The translations under genes and the position numbers were made by a program. From Epinephelus fuscoguttatus (taxonomy: Eukaryota; Chordata; Actinopteri; Perciformes; Serranidae), in assembly GCF_011397635.1 (NCBI RefSeq), contig NC_064755.1, forward strand, positions 20,567,282-20,631,281: 64,000 nucleotides of DNA, written 5' to 3'. How positions within the stretch are numbered: the stretch's first letter is position 1; every line of letters begins with the position of its first letter. This document shows, piece by piece, positions 1 through 11,500 of this stretch. Under the pieces are notes generated by a model that was given only the letters and a program-made list of their open reading frames with translations, did not search any database and was not told where the DNA came from.

Positions 1-205
1 GTGATTAATTGATCAGTTGTTTTGACTAAAGAATATCAGCAAATGTTAAAAATATGACAGTGTTTCCCAAAGCCCAAGATGACATACTCAAATTTCTTGT
101 TTTGCCTACAACCCAAAGATATTCAGTTTGCTGTCACAGAGCAGTAAAGAAACCACAAAATATTCAAATTTAAAAAGACTGAATTGCACAATTTTGATGA
201 TTTTT
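1..205 (+). repeat. Dispersed teleost repeat, truncated by window edge
   Basis: The text resembles a very common fish interspersed repeat, recognised by the run around 61-90 (tgtttcccaaagcccaagat) followed by an 'aaagatattcagtttgctgtc' stretch. A related copy lies at about 38030-38312, and a short piece like the repeat's usual end (gattaatcattgcagctgc) lies at about 1609-1628. Recognition is from memory of the family text; no class is assigned. Confidence 0.55.
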
Positions 206-573
206 TTTTTTAGCTCTCTCCTTGCCCCAGTCTCTCTTCTCCCCAACCATTATGGACAATTCTTTTGCTGTTTGGATGAGGAATGGTGTCGGAAATGTGA
301 AGGCCCTTTTTATAGATGAAGTAGTTCCTACTTTGAATAACAGCAAAATAAATATAATTTATCGCAGTCTCATTTCTTCAGATTCCTCCAAGTTCGTAGT
401 TGTATTAAAAGTAATACACCTTATTTTCCCAACTTGCCTGAAAAAAAGCTCCAATTTAATCTCTGTTTTCTTTTGAGCCCTCCAAAAGAGGTGCAATATC
501 TTTAATTTATACGTATTTTTCAAATTTGCAAGACCCATAACTCAAATATCTGAGGTCTGTATGGGAGATCGAG

Positions 574-816
574 TTGGGGCTGGTTGTTATGGTGGAACAG
601 TGGGGAAGAGCCCTTGAGGGGGTCCACACAGCCTCATTCTGTGCCCGGCATGGCCTCATTCAATTTAATGTGCTGCATCACCTTCGTTTCTCTAAAGTCA
701 AACTCTCTAAAATGTTCCCAAATGTTGATTCCACCTGTGACAGGTGCAGACTTTCTCCTGCATCCTTAGCACACTTGTTCTGGCTGTGTCCTTATTTGTC
801 CACTTATTGGGTTTGA
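574..816 (+). mobile_element. LINE (L1/Tx1-like) reverse transcriptase C-terminal fragment
   Basis: The plus strand encodes about 80 residues resembling the zinc-binding tail after the RT domain of fish L1/Tx1-type LINEs: a His-Gly-Leu-x-x-Phe-x-x-Leu-His motif, then CDRC, then SPASLAHLFWLCP and a final YW. A diverged copy with the same SPASLA...FW.C order lies at 53971-54237. No complete ORF, endonuclease or RT core is visible, so this is a dead 5'-truncated copy. Confidence 0.7.
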
Positions 817-867
817 TCGTCACAACAGTATCAGATCTTTTAAAAACAAAAATTCACTCAGACAAAT

Positions 868-1147
868 GGTAAATGGACCTGCACTTGTATAGCACATTTC
901 TAGTCATCCGACCACTCAAAGCGCTTTTTACACTACAAGTCACATTCACCCACTGGGGGCCCAAGCTACCATACAAGGTGCCACTTACTACTTAGTTTTT
1001 AACACACTCACACACCGATGGAACAGCCATCGGGAGCAAATTGGGGTTCAGCATTGATACTTTGGCGTGCAGACTGGAGGAGCTGGGGATCAAACCGCTG
1101 ATCTTCCAATTAGTGGACAGTGTGCTTTACCTCTGAGCCACAGCCAT
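868..1147 (+). repeat. Dispersed teleost repeat (tatagcacatttctagtc type)
   Basis: This resembles a high-copy fish repeat that starts near 'ggtaaatggacctgcacttg' and 'gaccactcaaagcgcttttt' and ends near 'tttacctctgagccacagcc'. It is diverged and has an internal deletion compared with the usual text. Assignment is by memory of the family; no coding capacity is seen. Confidence 0.6.
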
Positions 1148-1782
1148 CTTTGGCGTAGTAGGAGAGAAAAATAAGTATCTTTCAGGATCTAAACTCACAG
1201 TAACAAAAGGGAAGTGATGCAATATCTCAGACTTGAGAGACTAAGATTCACATTAAATGACTCTTCTGATAAATTTATGAGAATCTGGAATCCATTTTTG
1301 GAGTATATAAAAGCTTGACTCTAAACCCCCGCTGTATTAATAAATCCATGTGAAGTAAGTCACATTCACGTTTTTATATTTTATTTTCCTACGTCTTGTA
1401 GCCGATCACAGTAGGATAGGTCCAGATTAGGCCTTTATCTTCTGTAACTGCCTGCTCCTTTAAAGGTTCTGTGTGTATGTAGGTATCTGTACATGTGTGT
1501 ACTTGTGCATTAGTGTAATTTTTTTCTTTTGTAATCCTGCATAGCAGTTTATATGTTGTTAGAAAAGGGATAAATTTAAATATGTTAAAAGAAAATTGAC
1601 AAATAATTGATTAATCATTGCAGCTGCAGTTATTAATGTGATTTAAGTACATTATTCTTAAAAGTAGTAACAATTTGGTCCTAAAACGATTTAGTATTGG
1701 TAGTTTATAGCAGTAGATTCTAGTCAAATGTTTTTGTCTGTCTCTTCCCCTCTTGATTTAACGGATGTCTCTCTGCTTTCAG
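1148..1782. other. Intronic/upstream DNA with no recognised feature
   Basis: AT-rich sequence 5' of the first recognised PLEKHG7 exon, ending in a pyrimidine tract and the acceptor AG at 1781-1782. I see no upstream coding exon; the missing DH-domain exons must lie before position 1. Confidence 0.5.
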
Positions 1783-3468
1783 GTGATTTAGAGGGGAAAG
1801 TCAAATGGCTGGATAACTACCAGAAGGTGAAACAGTTAAGAGATGCCCTGGTGTGGCTGCCTGTGTGGGAGCGAGACAAGCGCGCCTTCGTCCCTGAGGT
1901 CTGTGTTGCTATGTGTGTGTGTTTGTGTGTGTGTATTAATATTTGTGCCTGTTGACAGAGCAAGGCATAGAAGTCACAGATATGCACCAACACTTCATCC
2001 TCAAATGGCTTTTGTGTGCAGATTAGATGAGCCAATCATTTATCTGAATATGATATCAGATATCATGAAGAGCAAATTATTCACATTGTACAATGCCCCG
2101 TGTCATTTGCTCTTACTTCAGCGTCAGCAGCTCAGCTCTTTGGATATCAGTTAACGTGTCAAGAGGTGAAAATGTTTCCTTCTTACCTGACTGGCTGCTT
2201 CTTTTTCAGAGTTTGAAGCATTTGTTGAAGGCTGTCACTCTGGAGAATCTAATTACTCACAGAAGCCTGCTGCACGAAGGGAAAATGGTGCTCACAGGTG
2301 TGCACGCACAGCTGGCACAGATCCAACACATTTTACACGCTCTGCGCCTTGATTTGACAAAAATCTCACACCATCTGTGTTTGGTTGATCACCAGAGAAC
2401 ACAAAGCTCATCGATGTTTATCTGTTCCTGTTTGACGAATTCCTGCTGATCACAAAGATAAAGAGAAACAAGAAGGTACGTCGCTGTGTCGGCCTGTTTT
2501 CACTCATTCAGTGTTAGGCTGTACAGAAGCTTCGTAACTTGTTCACACTGTGTCGTCCTGTGTAGCGCTCCATCGGTCCCGAGCAGAATCCCCTCAGGAT
2601 GCCACAGAACCTGGAGCTGGATCAGTTCCTGAAAGAGGGATGCACCTTCACAGTTCTGGACCAGCCCGTCTCTCTGGACCGACTCCAGCTCAAGAACATC
2701 GATCAGCTCAATGCCTCAAGTAATGACAGTATTCTTTCTTGTTGATTTCATCATGTTCTGAGCACTAACAACATTGTTGAGAGCACACAGCAGAGTCAAA
2801 GAGTCATGCTGGGTCTTGATAAAAAAATAAATTCTGTGCTTCGTTTGCAGCATCAGGGCTGCCTCACTCTTTCATAATCATGCACCAGAACCGCTACCAG
2901 CAGTGTATCGGTGCGTTCATCCTGCAAGCTGCGTCAGAGTCAGCCAAGGTACATCACCTCAACTGTGGATTTCTCATAAGTTTCAAAAGGCGTGCAGAGT
3001 TTTAAGAGCTGGCAGAGCATCGATTACATTCTGTTCATGAAAATATTGTGCAACAACATATGGATTCAGTTATTTCTGAACATCTTTGTTTTTTATGTAG
3101 CATCAACAAATGATCTAAGTGTTAACAGTCACAGAGCAGCACAAACATATTTTTTTAAAGGCAGTTTTGTGGCAGGATTCAAATAAACCCACTCATCACT
3201 TGCACTGTCATTTAGATTTATCTCATATGCTCGTAGATACATGTATGCTTATGTTTTTAAGGTCTCAAGAATTAGCGATTACTCATATCTTACTAACTGC
3301 TGGATATTAAACCTGATATTTCTCTTTCTGAACACTTCCATGTTTGACTTCCTGCAGAGGGTGTGGATGTCAAAGATAGAGGGCGCTGTGACGGCGCTGC
3401 TGAAGCTGGACTCTCAGCAGCCACGAGTCAAGAGCTCCTCACTGTGGCTGGAGTCGTCACAGATATGA
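1783..3468 (+). CDS. PLEKHG7: PLEKHG7-like RhoGEF, 3' part (DH end, PH domain, stop)
   Basis: Six exons join in frame: 1783-1898, 2210-2297, 2396-2475, 2566-2719, 2851-2948, 3358-3468 (TGA at 3466-3468), giving 214 residues. All flanks are AG/GT. The first exon starts inside a codon, so the gene continues upstream of the window. The product resembles PLEKHG-family guanine-nucleotide exchange factors for Rho GTPases: SLKHLLKAVTLENLITHRSL precedes a PH domain with a typical first strand (VYLFLFDEFLLITK), a basic loop (KRNKK), and a C-terminal helix starting RVWMSKIEGAV. PH domains of this class bind membranes and position the DH domain. The choice of PLEKHG7 over other PLEKHG members rests on the fit and on the EEA1 neighbour, as recalled for human 12q22. 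Length upstream and catalytic DH residues cannot be judged. Confidence 0.85.
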
Positions 3469-3620
3469 CCCGTCAAACAGCACTAGAAGCCATCTGAAAT
3501 GTCTCTGCTGTCAACGTGCACTTCGCTGTCTCCTGGCGTCCTGTAAATGACTGCACTAGAACTAGGATCATTTTGTAAACTTCATGTTTGCCTTTAAAGG
3601 CAGCTGCTGCAGTAGTGTAC

Positions 3621-3626
3621 AATAAA
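3621..3626 (+). terminator. PLEKHG7 polyadenylation signal
   Basis: AATAAA lies 153 bases after the PLEKHG7 stop codon and is followed within 40 bases by a GT-rich stretch (agatgttcttgagaggttgt). This is the canonical arrangement for 3' end formation and implies a short 3' UTR of about 170-190 bases. Confidence 0.7.
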
Positions 3627-3649
3627 TATCGGATTATAGTAAAAGATGT

Positions 3650-4080
3650 TCTTGAGAGGTTGTCCTTTGATATCTGAACTGTAAAAAACATGAAACAGCA
3701 GCACTGTAAGTACAATTCAGTGACAACTGGGTAAACTCCATCTGCTCATGTAATACTGCTCAAGGTGGGCTACTAAATAGACCTTGAGATGAGACCTTTT
3801 CTAAGTTGCCCGATATTTAGACAGAAGTGTGCCCTGGCTTACTGATGTGTTTAAATAGTTTTTGGACAAAAATGGAGGCCTAACTTACAGCACATGGGAT
3901 GCACTTTATCACCCTGTGGATACACACAACACAGTTAACAGATGGATCAGGTCCTTGCTGCGTTTTGGTCTTGTCATGTCATTTGTTGACTGAAAGAAAG
4001 TGACAGATTACTATTAGCCGTCCACCACTGGTGGTGTTTTACCATCTATAAATAGCTTGTGTGTGTGTGTGTCCTTCAAC
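3650..4080. other. Intergenic DNA, no recognised feature
   Basis: Unique-looking intergenic sequence between the PLEKHG7 3' end and the 5S-derived repeat. It includes a small palindrome around 4022-4036 (ccaccactggtggtg) and a short GT run at 4059-4072. No coding signal. Confidence 0.4.
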
Positions 4081-4081
4081 C

Positions 4082-4283
4082 ACTTACAGCCATACCACCC
4101 TGAATACACCCAATGTCACCGGATCTCAGAAGCTAATCAGGGTCGGGCCTCGTCACACTTCCAGTCAACTGGAACTCATTGGAGTGGGCGGATTCCAAGA
4201 CAAGTGTCCAAGGTCAAGAATGAACTTCAAATTAAAGATTGTGCTTGATGAACAAACATAATTAAAACTTTTTTTTTTTTTTT
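4082..4283 (+). mobile_element. 5S-rRNA-derived SINE (or 5S pseudogene) with T-tract end
   Basis: The first ~75 bases follow vertebrate 5S rRNA closely: cagccataccaccctgaa, then a degraded middle, then ctcagaagctaatcagggtc gggcct covering the internal promoter box A region. After about 4157 the 5S match fades into unrelated sequence ending in a long T tract at about 4266. This fits a 5S-headed SINE such as those known in fishes. Box C cannot be seen intact, so current pol III activity is doubtful. Confidence 0.75.
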
Positions 4284-4394
4284 TACTCCAAAGAGATACA
4301 GATTAAATTATAAAATACAAATTTATTTTAAGAAGCATTAGGCAGTTCTTAAAGTGGAAACAGACACTTTTTTTTTTTTTTGCTTTAACTTACG

Positions 4395-5023
4395 CTCCTG
4401 GTTCCAAAGAAGTTGGGATGCTGTGTAAAACGTTAATAAAACCAATACAAAATACAATTAACTGAAACTTAACTGAAAAAGGTTAGGACGGGGACATGTC
4501 TACTGCTGTGTTACCACCTTTTCTTTTATAACAGCACTCAGTTAAGTGTTTGGGAACTAAGGACACTAATTATTTAAGATTTCAAAGTAAACACATTTTT
4601 TTCCTCAAGATTCAAAGTGGGCGCCCCAAAAATCTTTTAGATTTAAAGACTGTCTGTGTAGAAGAATGGGCCACAATCCCATCTTAACAGTGTTACACGT
4701 AAGTTCCTTCATATAGGAAACATCTTGAATCTGCCATGGCAAACAAAGGCTTCTCTTAGCGTTCAATATGATTCAGTTAGCGTGTTCCAATACTTTTTAC
4801 TTGTGTCATTCCACTTGATTGCACACAAGTTTTGTGGATTGAAATGTTACGATTTCTTTATCAGTGATGTTTTATGGAATTGAAAGCATCTGCATGGAAA
4901 TATGTGTCAATGAAAAAACTTCTGGTGTGTTGAGGACTTATTTTCCCCCACTGTATGTTGAATCATTGCATGGTTTTATTTATATTTTACACAGCATCCC
5001 AACTTTTTGGGAACCAGGGTTAT
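4395..5023. mobile_element. Non-autonomous DNA transposon with ~32-bp terminal inverted repeats
   Basis: The left end reads cctggttccaaagaagttgg gatgctgtgtaaaa, and the right end, read in reverse complement, gives cctggttcccaaaaagttgg gatgctgtgtaaaa. The arms therefore differ at very few positions. The ~630-bp interior has no intact transposase. A TTAA lies a few bases outside each end, but the target duplication is not clear, so I do not assign a superfamily. Confidence 0.8.
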
Positions 5024-5334
5024 ATCATTAAGAAGTAAATGCAATGGCTATAGGTTAATGACACCATCTGTGCTTTGATTGGTTCCTTATAAGCCTTACT
5101 TTCACTATGCAATTCTGTCTGCTACTGGGTGCAACCCTCTGGGGGAAAAAAATGCTCAAAAAGGCTCAATTTACAGCTTGCAGGAAGTGCACCAACCATT
5201 GTGAAACCCAAACAGGAGGAGGGTAGTGCTTTTGTTTTCTGGTGAGGCACAGGTAGCTATTCTCAATTACCAAGAGTATCAGTGTAAGGTCTTTGCAGTT
5301 TCTGTCCCCAGTAGCAGAAATGGCGGACACACTT

Positions 5335-5715
5335 TATATTAAGGTACTGGAATAATTGTTAATTAATACTTAATAAGCACAAATTAACAGTTAAAGGGCA
5401 CTTATAAGATGGTTTAAGATGCTTATTAACATTAATAAGACTATACAAGTGTTTATTACAGCATAACTGAGTTAATTTGCATATAATTATAAGCACTTAA
5501 TATAAACTTTGGTAACAGTTTATAAAGCTATACCAAATATTAATAAGTCTACTTACATTGATTATAATTTATAAGGGTTAATTATAGAATAATAACCACA
5601 TTTATTATTGGTTTATAAGACACTATATGACCCTATCAGATGAAATTAATAAGGTGTTTATTAACATTAATAAGATCTAATGGGTGTTAATAATAGTATA
5701 CAACACATTATTGGC
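5335..5715. repeat. AT-rich dispersed repeat built on ttaataa/ttattaa units
   Basis: The block has many ttattaacattaataag and aataattgttaattaata units in both orientations, plus 'aataagatctaatgggtgtt', which I recall from fish dispersed repeats. It could be a MITE or satellite-like element. It lies just beyond the presumed EEA1 poly(A) site. No coding potential. Confidence 0.5.
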
Positions 5716-5847
5716 TGACAATGGAACAACCAAAGTAACTATGGGAACTGTGGTAGTTGCTCGGCTCTCGGAAACGACTGTACGAGTCATTAGTCTTGTC
5801 TGTGAACAAAAACATTACACACAAGAAAATAGAAACATACTGTAGGT

Positions 5848-5853
5848 TTTATT
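5848..5853 (-). terminator. Candidate EEA1 polyadenylation signal
   Basis: TTTATT on the plus strand is AATAAA on the EEA1 strand. It is the most plausible distal signal after the stop codon and lies between repeat-free sequence and the AT-rich repeat. It would give a 3' UTR of about 2.7 kb. The site is inferred; transcript ends would decide it. Confidence 0.4.
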
Positions 5854-8565
5854 TAAGTTTGTCATGATGATGCATTAGAAAATCAACGGGTGCATGTGAA
5901 CATAAATTACATTGTTTCTCTCATCCCTTCGGGTGAACTGAGTTCACCCAGACTGGTAATACATGGTGCGTGTCCCTGCTGACAGTGAGCAGTGACGTAC
6001 AAGACGTTGGCCTAAGGCACACCTTCACAACCATCAAATATGATGACTCTAAACATGGAGAAAAACGTGTGAACCACAGGCCAGTAAAGTCATCATGCAT
6101 GATAACTGACAGCAACACGAAGCAAGCCACAATTCAGTGTGTACAGACCTGTGGTGCCTTTTTTGTCTTTAAAAAAACAAAACAAAACAAAACAAACAAA
6201 AACAAAAAAAACAAGAGTAAGACACTGATGAGTCCACACACATTTTCACTGTTGTCGTGTTTCTACATCCACAAGTGTTATATATTTCCTTTGTCTCTTT
6301 CATTACAAACATTTACAAAGATAATTATGACAGCCTTAGTATTAATGAGCAGTTAAGCACATCGGGGCTAGAAATGCTGAAGCTTGTATAAAGTTGGTGG
6401 TCCTACATTTGTGGCTGGGTTCTTACACGGACGAGCCCAGAATACAATAAGGTGCAAATCATCTCTCTGGTTTTTTAAGGGACTGTACAGCTTGATAGAT
6501 AAATCACAAATCCTCGATCAAATGCAGGCAATGACAAAATATTTGTGATCTCTAAGGTTTAGAAATAGTGCTTTTCCTGTGCCAATCTGAGGTAGACATA
6601 ACAAAACCAATGCAACACGAAAAGAGACAGGTGTTCTTGAGCGCTTGCGACTGAGATGGGCGTTGTTTTTTGAGCGCACAAGCATTAAGAGCTAATTTGG
6701 TAAGCCAAAGTCTGAAACAAGCTGCTTGTTGCAAAGTGCCAGAACTGCCTGCATTGTCGCCTGGCGTACAGTGTTTCCGCCTGCTCCAGTCTTTAGACAA
6801 TTGCACAGAAGATCTTACCGATATCTGTCAACATATGATAAATTATACAAAGCAGGAATGAACTTTTACAGTGTCCTCAGCTGCACACAGGTTGGATAGA
6901 GAACCGACAGCAACCGCGGCACCTGAAAGCAGCACCGACACACACCTCACCGGAGAGATACTGAGGTTCTGAGCAGCCAACGTTCATACAGTGCAACTTG
7001 GCAGACACACACACACAGCAGGCCTGAACACTAAAACACACACTCTATTACAGCAACATCACACACAGCCACAGTTATTGCTTCAAAGCAGAGCACACAC
7101 GCGCACGCACACACATCTCCAGCAGTAGTCAGTGCTGCTGAGCGCAGACAAGCAGCAGGAAAATAAAACTTAAAAAATAAACATGCAGGCACCTTCGATG
7201 ACTGCATTAACAGTCTGCAGAAAGCACCACAATTTGCAAAAATAATATGAACACGCAAAGAGAAATGTGGCACAGCAAGACTGACTGTACATAAAAGCCT
7301 CTAAGGTCGTCATACATGCTGTGTTCAAGATAAAAATGTAGGACCCTGTGATTTAAAACTCAAACGTTTCCAAAGAGACGCTTAGAAAAATACTGAAATA
7401 TGAAACAAGCTCAGGGTTTTCATCTCGGCTGTATTCCTGCTGCAGACATTCTTTGGTCATGGATTAGGCTGAATACATCAAATTCAACAAATACACAAAC
7501 GTGCTGCCGCACAAAGGAAACATGCAGTAACTGATTGGGCGTCACGGCCTGTACGGAGAATCGCTGGTGCATAAATCGACGGATGGATTGGTTTCTTTAG
7601 GGCAGTCTTTCTTCTTACATTTGAAGATTTGCTGTGCTGTGCCACACAACACAACGCTAACAGAAGGATCTGATGCTCTTAACTTATGTGAATTTAGAAA
7701 AAAATAATGCATGTACTTGAATTTAAAATCTCTACCTTACACTTGTTGCATTGTTTTGGGGCCAAATGAATCTGTCAAAGCACAAATAATAATTTCCTGA
7801 AAACAAATTTGAAATGTGTCTCTGGAAAACAAAAAATGACCTCAACACACTTTTCTATTCACATCATTACACACATCAGACACAGTAAAACTAAACCAAT
7901 ATCCAAAAATATTCTTGATGACTTGAGTCCTTCCTATAAAAATCTGTTCTTTTCTTAGTAAGTGATCAGATTGATTCAGTTATACACAGAAAATATGTCA
8001 CACTGGGTATTTACAAGTTTTCTTTTCTTCACAAAATAGTTACCTGCATTAACCTTTGTAGGGCAGCAGTGATTTTCAACATCACCATTACAACATTAAC
8101 ATCCCCCACTCACACTGACCTCACACCTCCACACAGCTGATGCCAAACATCTTACGACACACACAGCAAACCACCTTGCACGTGCTAGTGATGCCAAACA
8201 ACGATGGAGATGTGAACATAAACGTAAAGAGATGGATGGTGTTTAGTTCTCGCTGTCTCCGCTCTCTGGCAGTCCACAGGAGTAGCAAAGGCACAAAAAC
8301 AGATACAGACAATCCCAACCAGTCCCACCCCCAATCCCATCGCACTGCTCTGGCGTCTCCTCATTAAAACACTTTAGCTGTTTCCCTCCACGCCAGAGCC
8401 AGGAGTCACATGCAGGTGGGAGTCTTTGCACTGGGTCTGTCCTTAATAGTGCACATTAAATATGACAAAGACACGCCTTCTTCTGCCCGCTGAAGGAGGA
8501 AGTGGAGGGGAAGGGGGGAAGTGGGGTGAGGGGGTTTAGGGGAGGTGAAGGGATGAGGGGGAAAA
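5854..8565 (-). other. Probable EEA1 3' UTR
   Basis: This stretch directly follows the EEA1 stop codon on the minus strand. It lacks recognisable transposons, unlike DNA on either side, and contains only low-complexity parts: an A/AAAAC tract at 6168-6212, short CA runs near 7005-7110, and a G-rich plus-strand block at 8490-8561. Open frames here are short and patternless. The absence of repeats over 2.7 kb fits transcribed, constrained sequence, but the extent is inferred. Confidence 0.5.
8507..8542 (+). other. G-quadruplex motif at EEA1 3' end
   Basis: Five G tracts of at least four occur on the plus strand: 8507-8510, 8513-8518, 8523-8526, 8530-8534 and 8539-8542, with loops AA, AAGT, TGA and TTTA. 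The tract starts 24 bases beyond the EEA1 stop codon. The plus strand is the EEA1 template strand, so the structure would form in DNA rather than in the mRNA. Confidence 0.8.
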
Positions 8566-11500
8566 TCAGCCTTGGAGCTCCTCAAAGCATGTCTCACACA
8601 CCCGTACTGGCTTTTTAGAGGACGGTGTGAGGGCGTTCCTCGATGAACACTCTGCACAGAAGATGTTGCCGCAATGTCTGCAATGGTGCTGGATATTCAC
8701 AGAGAAGGAGAGAGAGAGATGTTATGAAGATGCCAATTTAATGTGTGTCCTGTTTCCTGTAAGCATCAATCTGTAACGCCTGGGCCACACTGCCCACCTC
8801 CATCTGTGCGTGAAAGCTACCTCACTCAAATGCAACAGCTTGCACGTGTGTGGTGTTTACACAGACGGCGTTGCTGCTGTGGCTGTGCTGCCTGCCAGCC
8901 CTGTCTCTACACTGACTTTTGAAAATGGCCATCAAAATTTAACAATAAAAGCCTTGTTTTAACTAATGACAGGGTTCTGTCTACAGAAATGCTGCAGGAC
9001 TTTCAATGTGAAACTGAAACAAGAAGAGCTGAGTTAAAAACAAATATTTGTATACATTTTTTTTTTATGTCTGAGATTTTCTACAGATAACAGACACTGA
9101 AACTGTAGCGAAGGTGCCATGATTATGTAAATATTACTATATAATAATAATCAATATTTTCACTGTCTGTCTTTGCTGTGAACCATGTGCATCCCACTAA
9201 AAAAACAGGGTAGACTCCTAAACTCCACGAGTTGCAGCTGCGCTGCACTGCTCACGCAGGCAGTGTGGCTGCTCAAACTTGTTATCATGAGTGCCTACAT
9301 AAAAAGAAAGTTTCCTTGACAGAAGACAACTTAATTCTTACCTTCCTGACAGTGACACTAAAGCCTTTCCCACAGGCCATGCAGTTCTGCACCTCATGAT
9401 CCTCGGCCCACTTCCTGGTCAGACTCTGGGACTGCTTGATCTAAAAGCACCGATGACAGGAGTCACAACCAAAACCATCTAAGATAAATTGTTGACAACT
9501 GTTGTCTTTAATTCCGACAAGACATCCGGTATTTATGACCGACCTGGAGCGACTGGTTCTCTCTGCCGAGCTCCTGCATGGCTGCTGTCGTGTCATCCAG
9601 CTTCCTCCTCAGCTCCACCACCTTGGCCTGCAGTTTCTCTATCTCGCCTTCGCCCTTCACACACCTGAAACACAACCACACAGAGCACTGATTATTTGTG
9701 TGTACATTATAAATTAGTGGCTCAGGAGAATTTTCCCCCACCATGACTTGACTGGCTGCATAACTGAGCATAACTTCTCTCTGGGCAGATGACAGCATCT
9801 ATAAATGTGTTGTAGAAATGATAAGTAATTGTGCTATTTTTATCCCAAAGGATGCCTTCCTGCTTGGTCATTCTAATTTCCCTTTTTTCCCTGTGTGAGT
9901 GTGTCACTGTGGCACATGCAGCAGCCTATAATAAGCCTGATATATAATGAATTTCACAAGATAATTTTAATCTTCATTTGCCATGCACAAGGAAATTAAG
10001 TTATTAAAAAATGAGTGAAGTCAAAGTTGTAGGAGAGATGTGGGCAAAACTTCCCAGAAGAAATGTTCAGTAGCGCAGGGTGACTGATTAAGACATGACA
10101 GGTTATAATTTAGTCGGTCTTATAATGAAGAAGATTTCAATCAATGTACAAACCATAATTAATTTCACATAGCCTAACTTAGGACTGAAGGAAAGTGCTT
10201 GTTTTGAAGCGATGTGTTAGGTAGATTAGAGAGCCTCATTCTTAAAAAAGCTCAACGTAGAAAACCCTGGTGACTTCCTGTGAATCCTGCAGTTAATATG
10301 CTGCCAGAAAAGGCGTCTGTGCATCAAGTCTGACTATAAATTACCAGCTCATCTTTTTCACTTCACCTTTAAGCAGCTAACTCAAGTCACCCCCTCTGAA
10401 TACAGCCACAAGAGCTATTTAAAGCCACTTCACACTCTCGCTACTTTAACTTTACATAATTCAATGAACTTAAAGGCCAATCAAGAACATGCAAAACGCT
10501 TTTAATGTTTTTATGTATTTGTATAAAACAAAGAAACATTACTTGCAGGGTGGGACACAATATCAGCTCACCTCTCCAGAAGAGCCCGTCTCTCGTCCTG
10601 GTTGTTCTGCACGGTGGCCTCCAGCACAGCGATCTCTCCTCTCAGCTCATCCGTCTGCTTCTCCAGTTCGCCAACTCTTCGTTGGCTGCCCTGCCACTCT
10701 CTCTTCAGCGTGGCCACATTTTCATTCAGAGCCGTCACCTGCACACCCATCTTAGCTTCTGCCTCCTCCCCGCGCTTCACCTGCTCTTCTCTTGCCTTCT
10801 TCTCTGCCACCTTTGGGAGGAAGCATTGATCATGTCACGAAAAAGGATCGAAAGGGCAAGTGAAAGATATTTAATGCACACAATCATTTGGTGGGATTTG
10901 GCTAGTGAGCGTACCAACTGATCCTGGATATCCCTGGTATGTGCAAGGAGCTGCTCCTCTCTCTGGGTCCTGCTGTCCTTGGTGGCCTCGTGCTCCTTCT
11001 GCTCCTGCTCCAGGGTCTTCTGTGCAGCCTCCACCTGACCCTGCAGCTCCAGTTTCTGCTGGATCAACAGCTGTTTGGCTTCCCGCAACTCACCCAGCTC
11101 CTGAAAACCAACACATACCGTATGTAGCTCAATGCACAATATTTGGTTGTCAAAGGCACTTAAAGTGTCTCTAATAAAACAAGCAGTGGCTAATTTCACC
11201 CTAAACTTTAACAGGCTTGAGCAAGGTTGAGCTTAGGAAGTTATTGCTCTGACATCAGCTTTGGATCAATCTTAAGACGGCTTTGAAGAGCTGAAACATC
11301 CAATGTTCACTTCAAATTGTCGCCTTAAGCGCACACAGTTTTAACTTTGAAGAATGTGACTCTAATGCAGTGAAGTATTCCTGAGTTAAGCTGTTTATAT
11401 AAGACACAAGCATGGGAAGGAGGTCATGAGAGCCAGTCAGCCAGCCAATATTCCCATCAAAATAAAGACAGTGACTACATCTACATGCACAAAGTATCCC

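Noticed and set aside
1728-1955. 75-codon plus-strand frame taken whole
   Set aside because: Only 1783-1898 is exon; the rest reads through an acceptor AG and a donor GT into a GT microsatellite.
4082-4157. Functional 5S rRNA gene
   Set aside because: Only the first ~75 bases match 5S and they carry many substitutions; the box C part and correct 120-base length are missing.
5970-6356. 128-codon open frame on the plus strand
   Set aside because: It includes a long Lys/Asn run made by the AAAAC tract and overlaps the presumed EEA1 3' UTR; no family pattern.
10777-11199. Long minus-strand frames that run past EEA1 exons
   Set aside because: They contain true EEA1 exon text (10915-11100) but continue through splice sites into introns; exon boundaries set by AG/GT and phase are preferred. 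The same holds near 11312-11752, 13714-14244 and 17695-18297.
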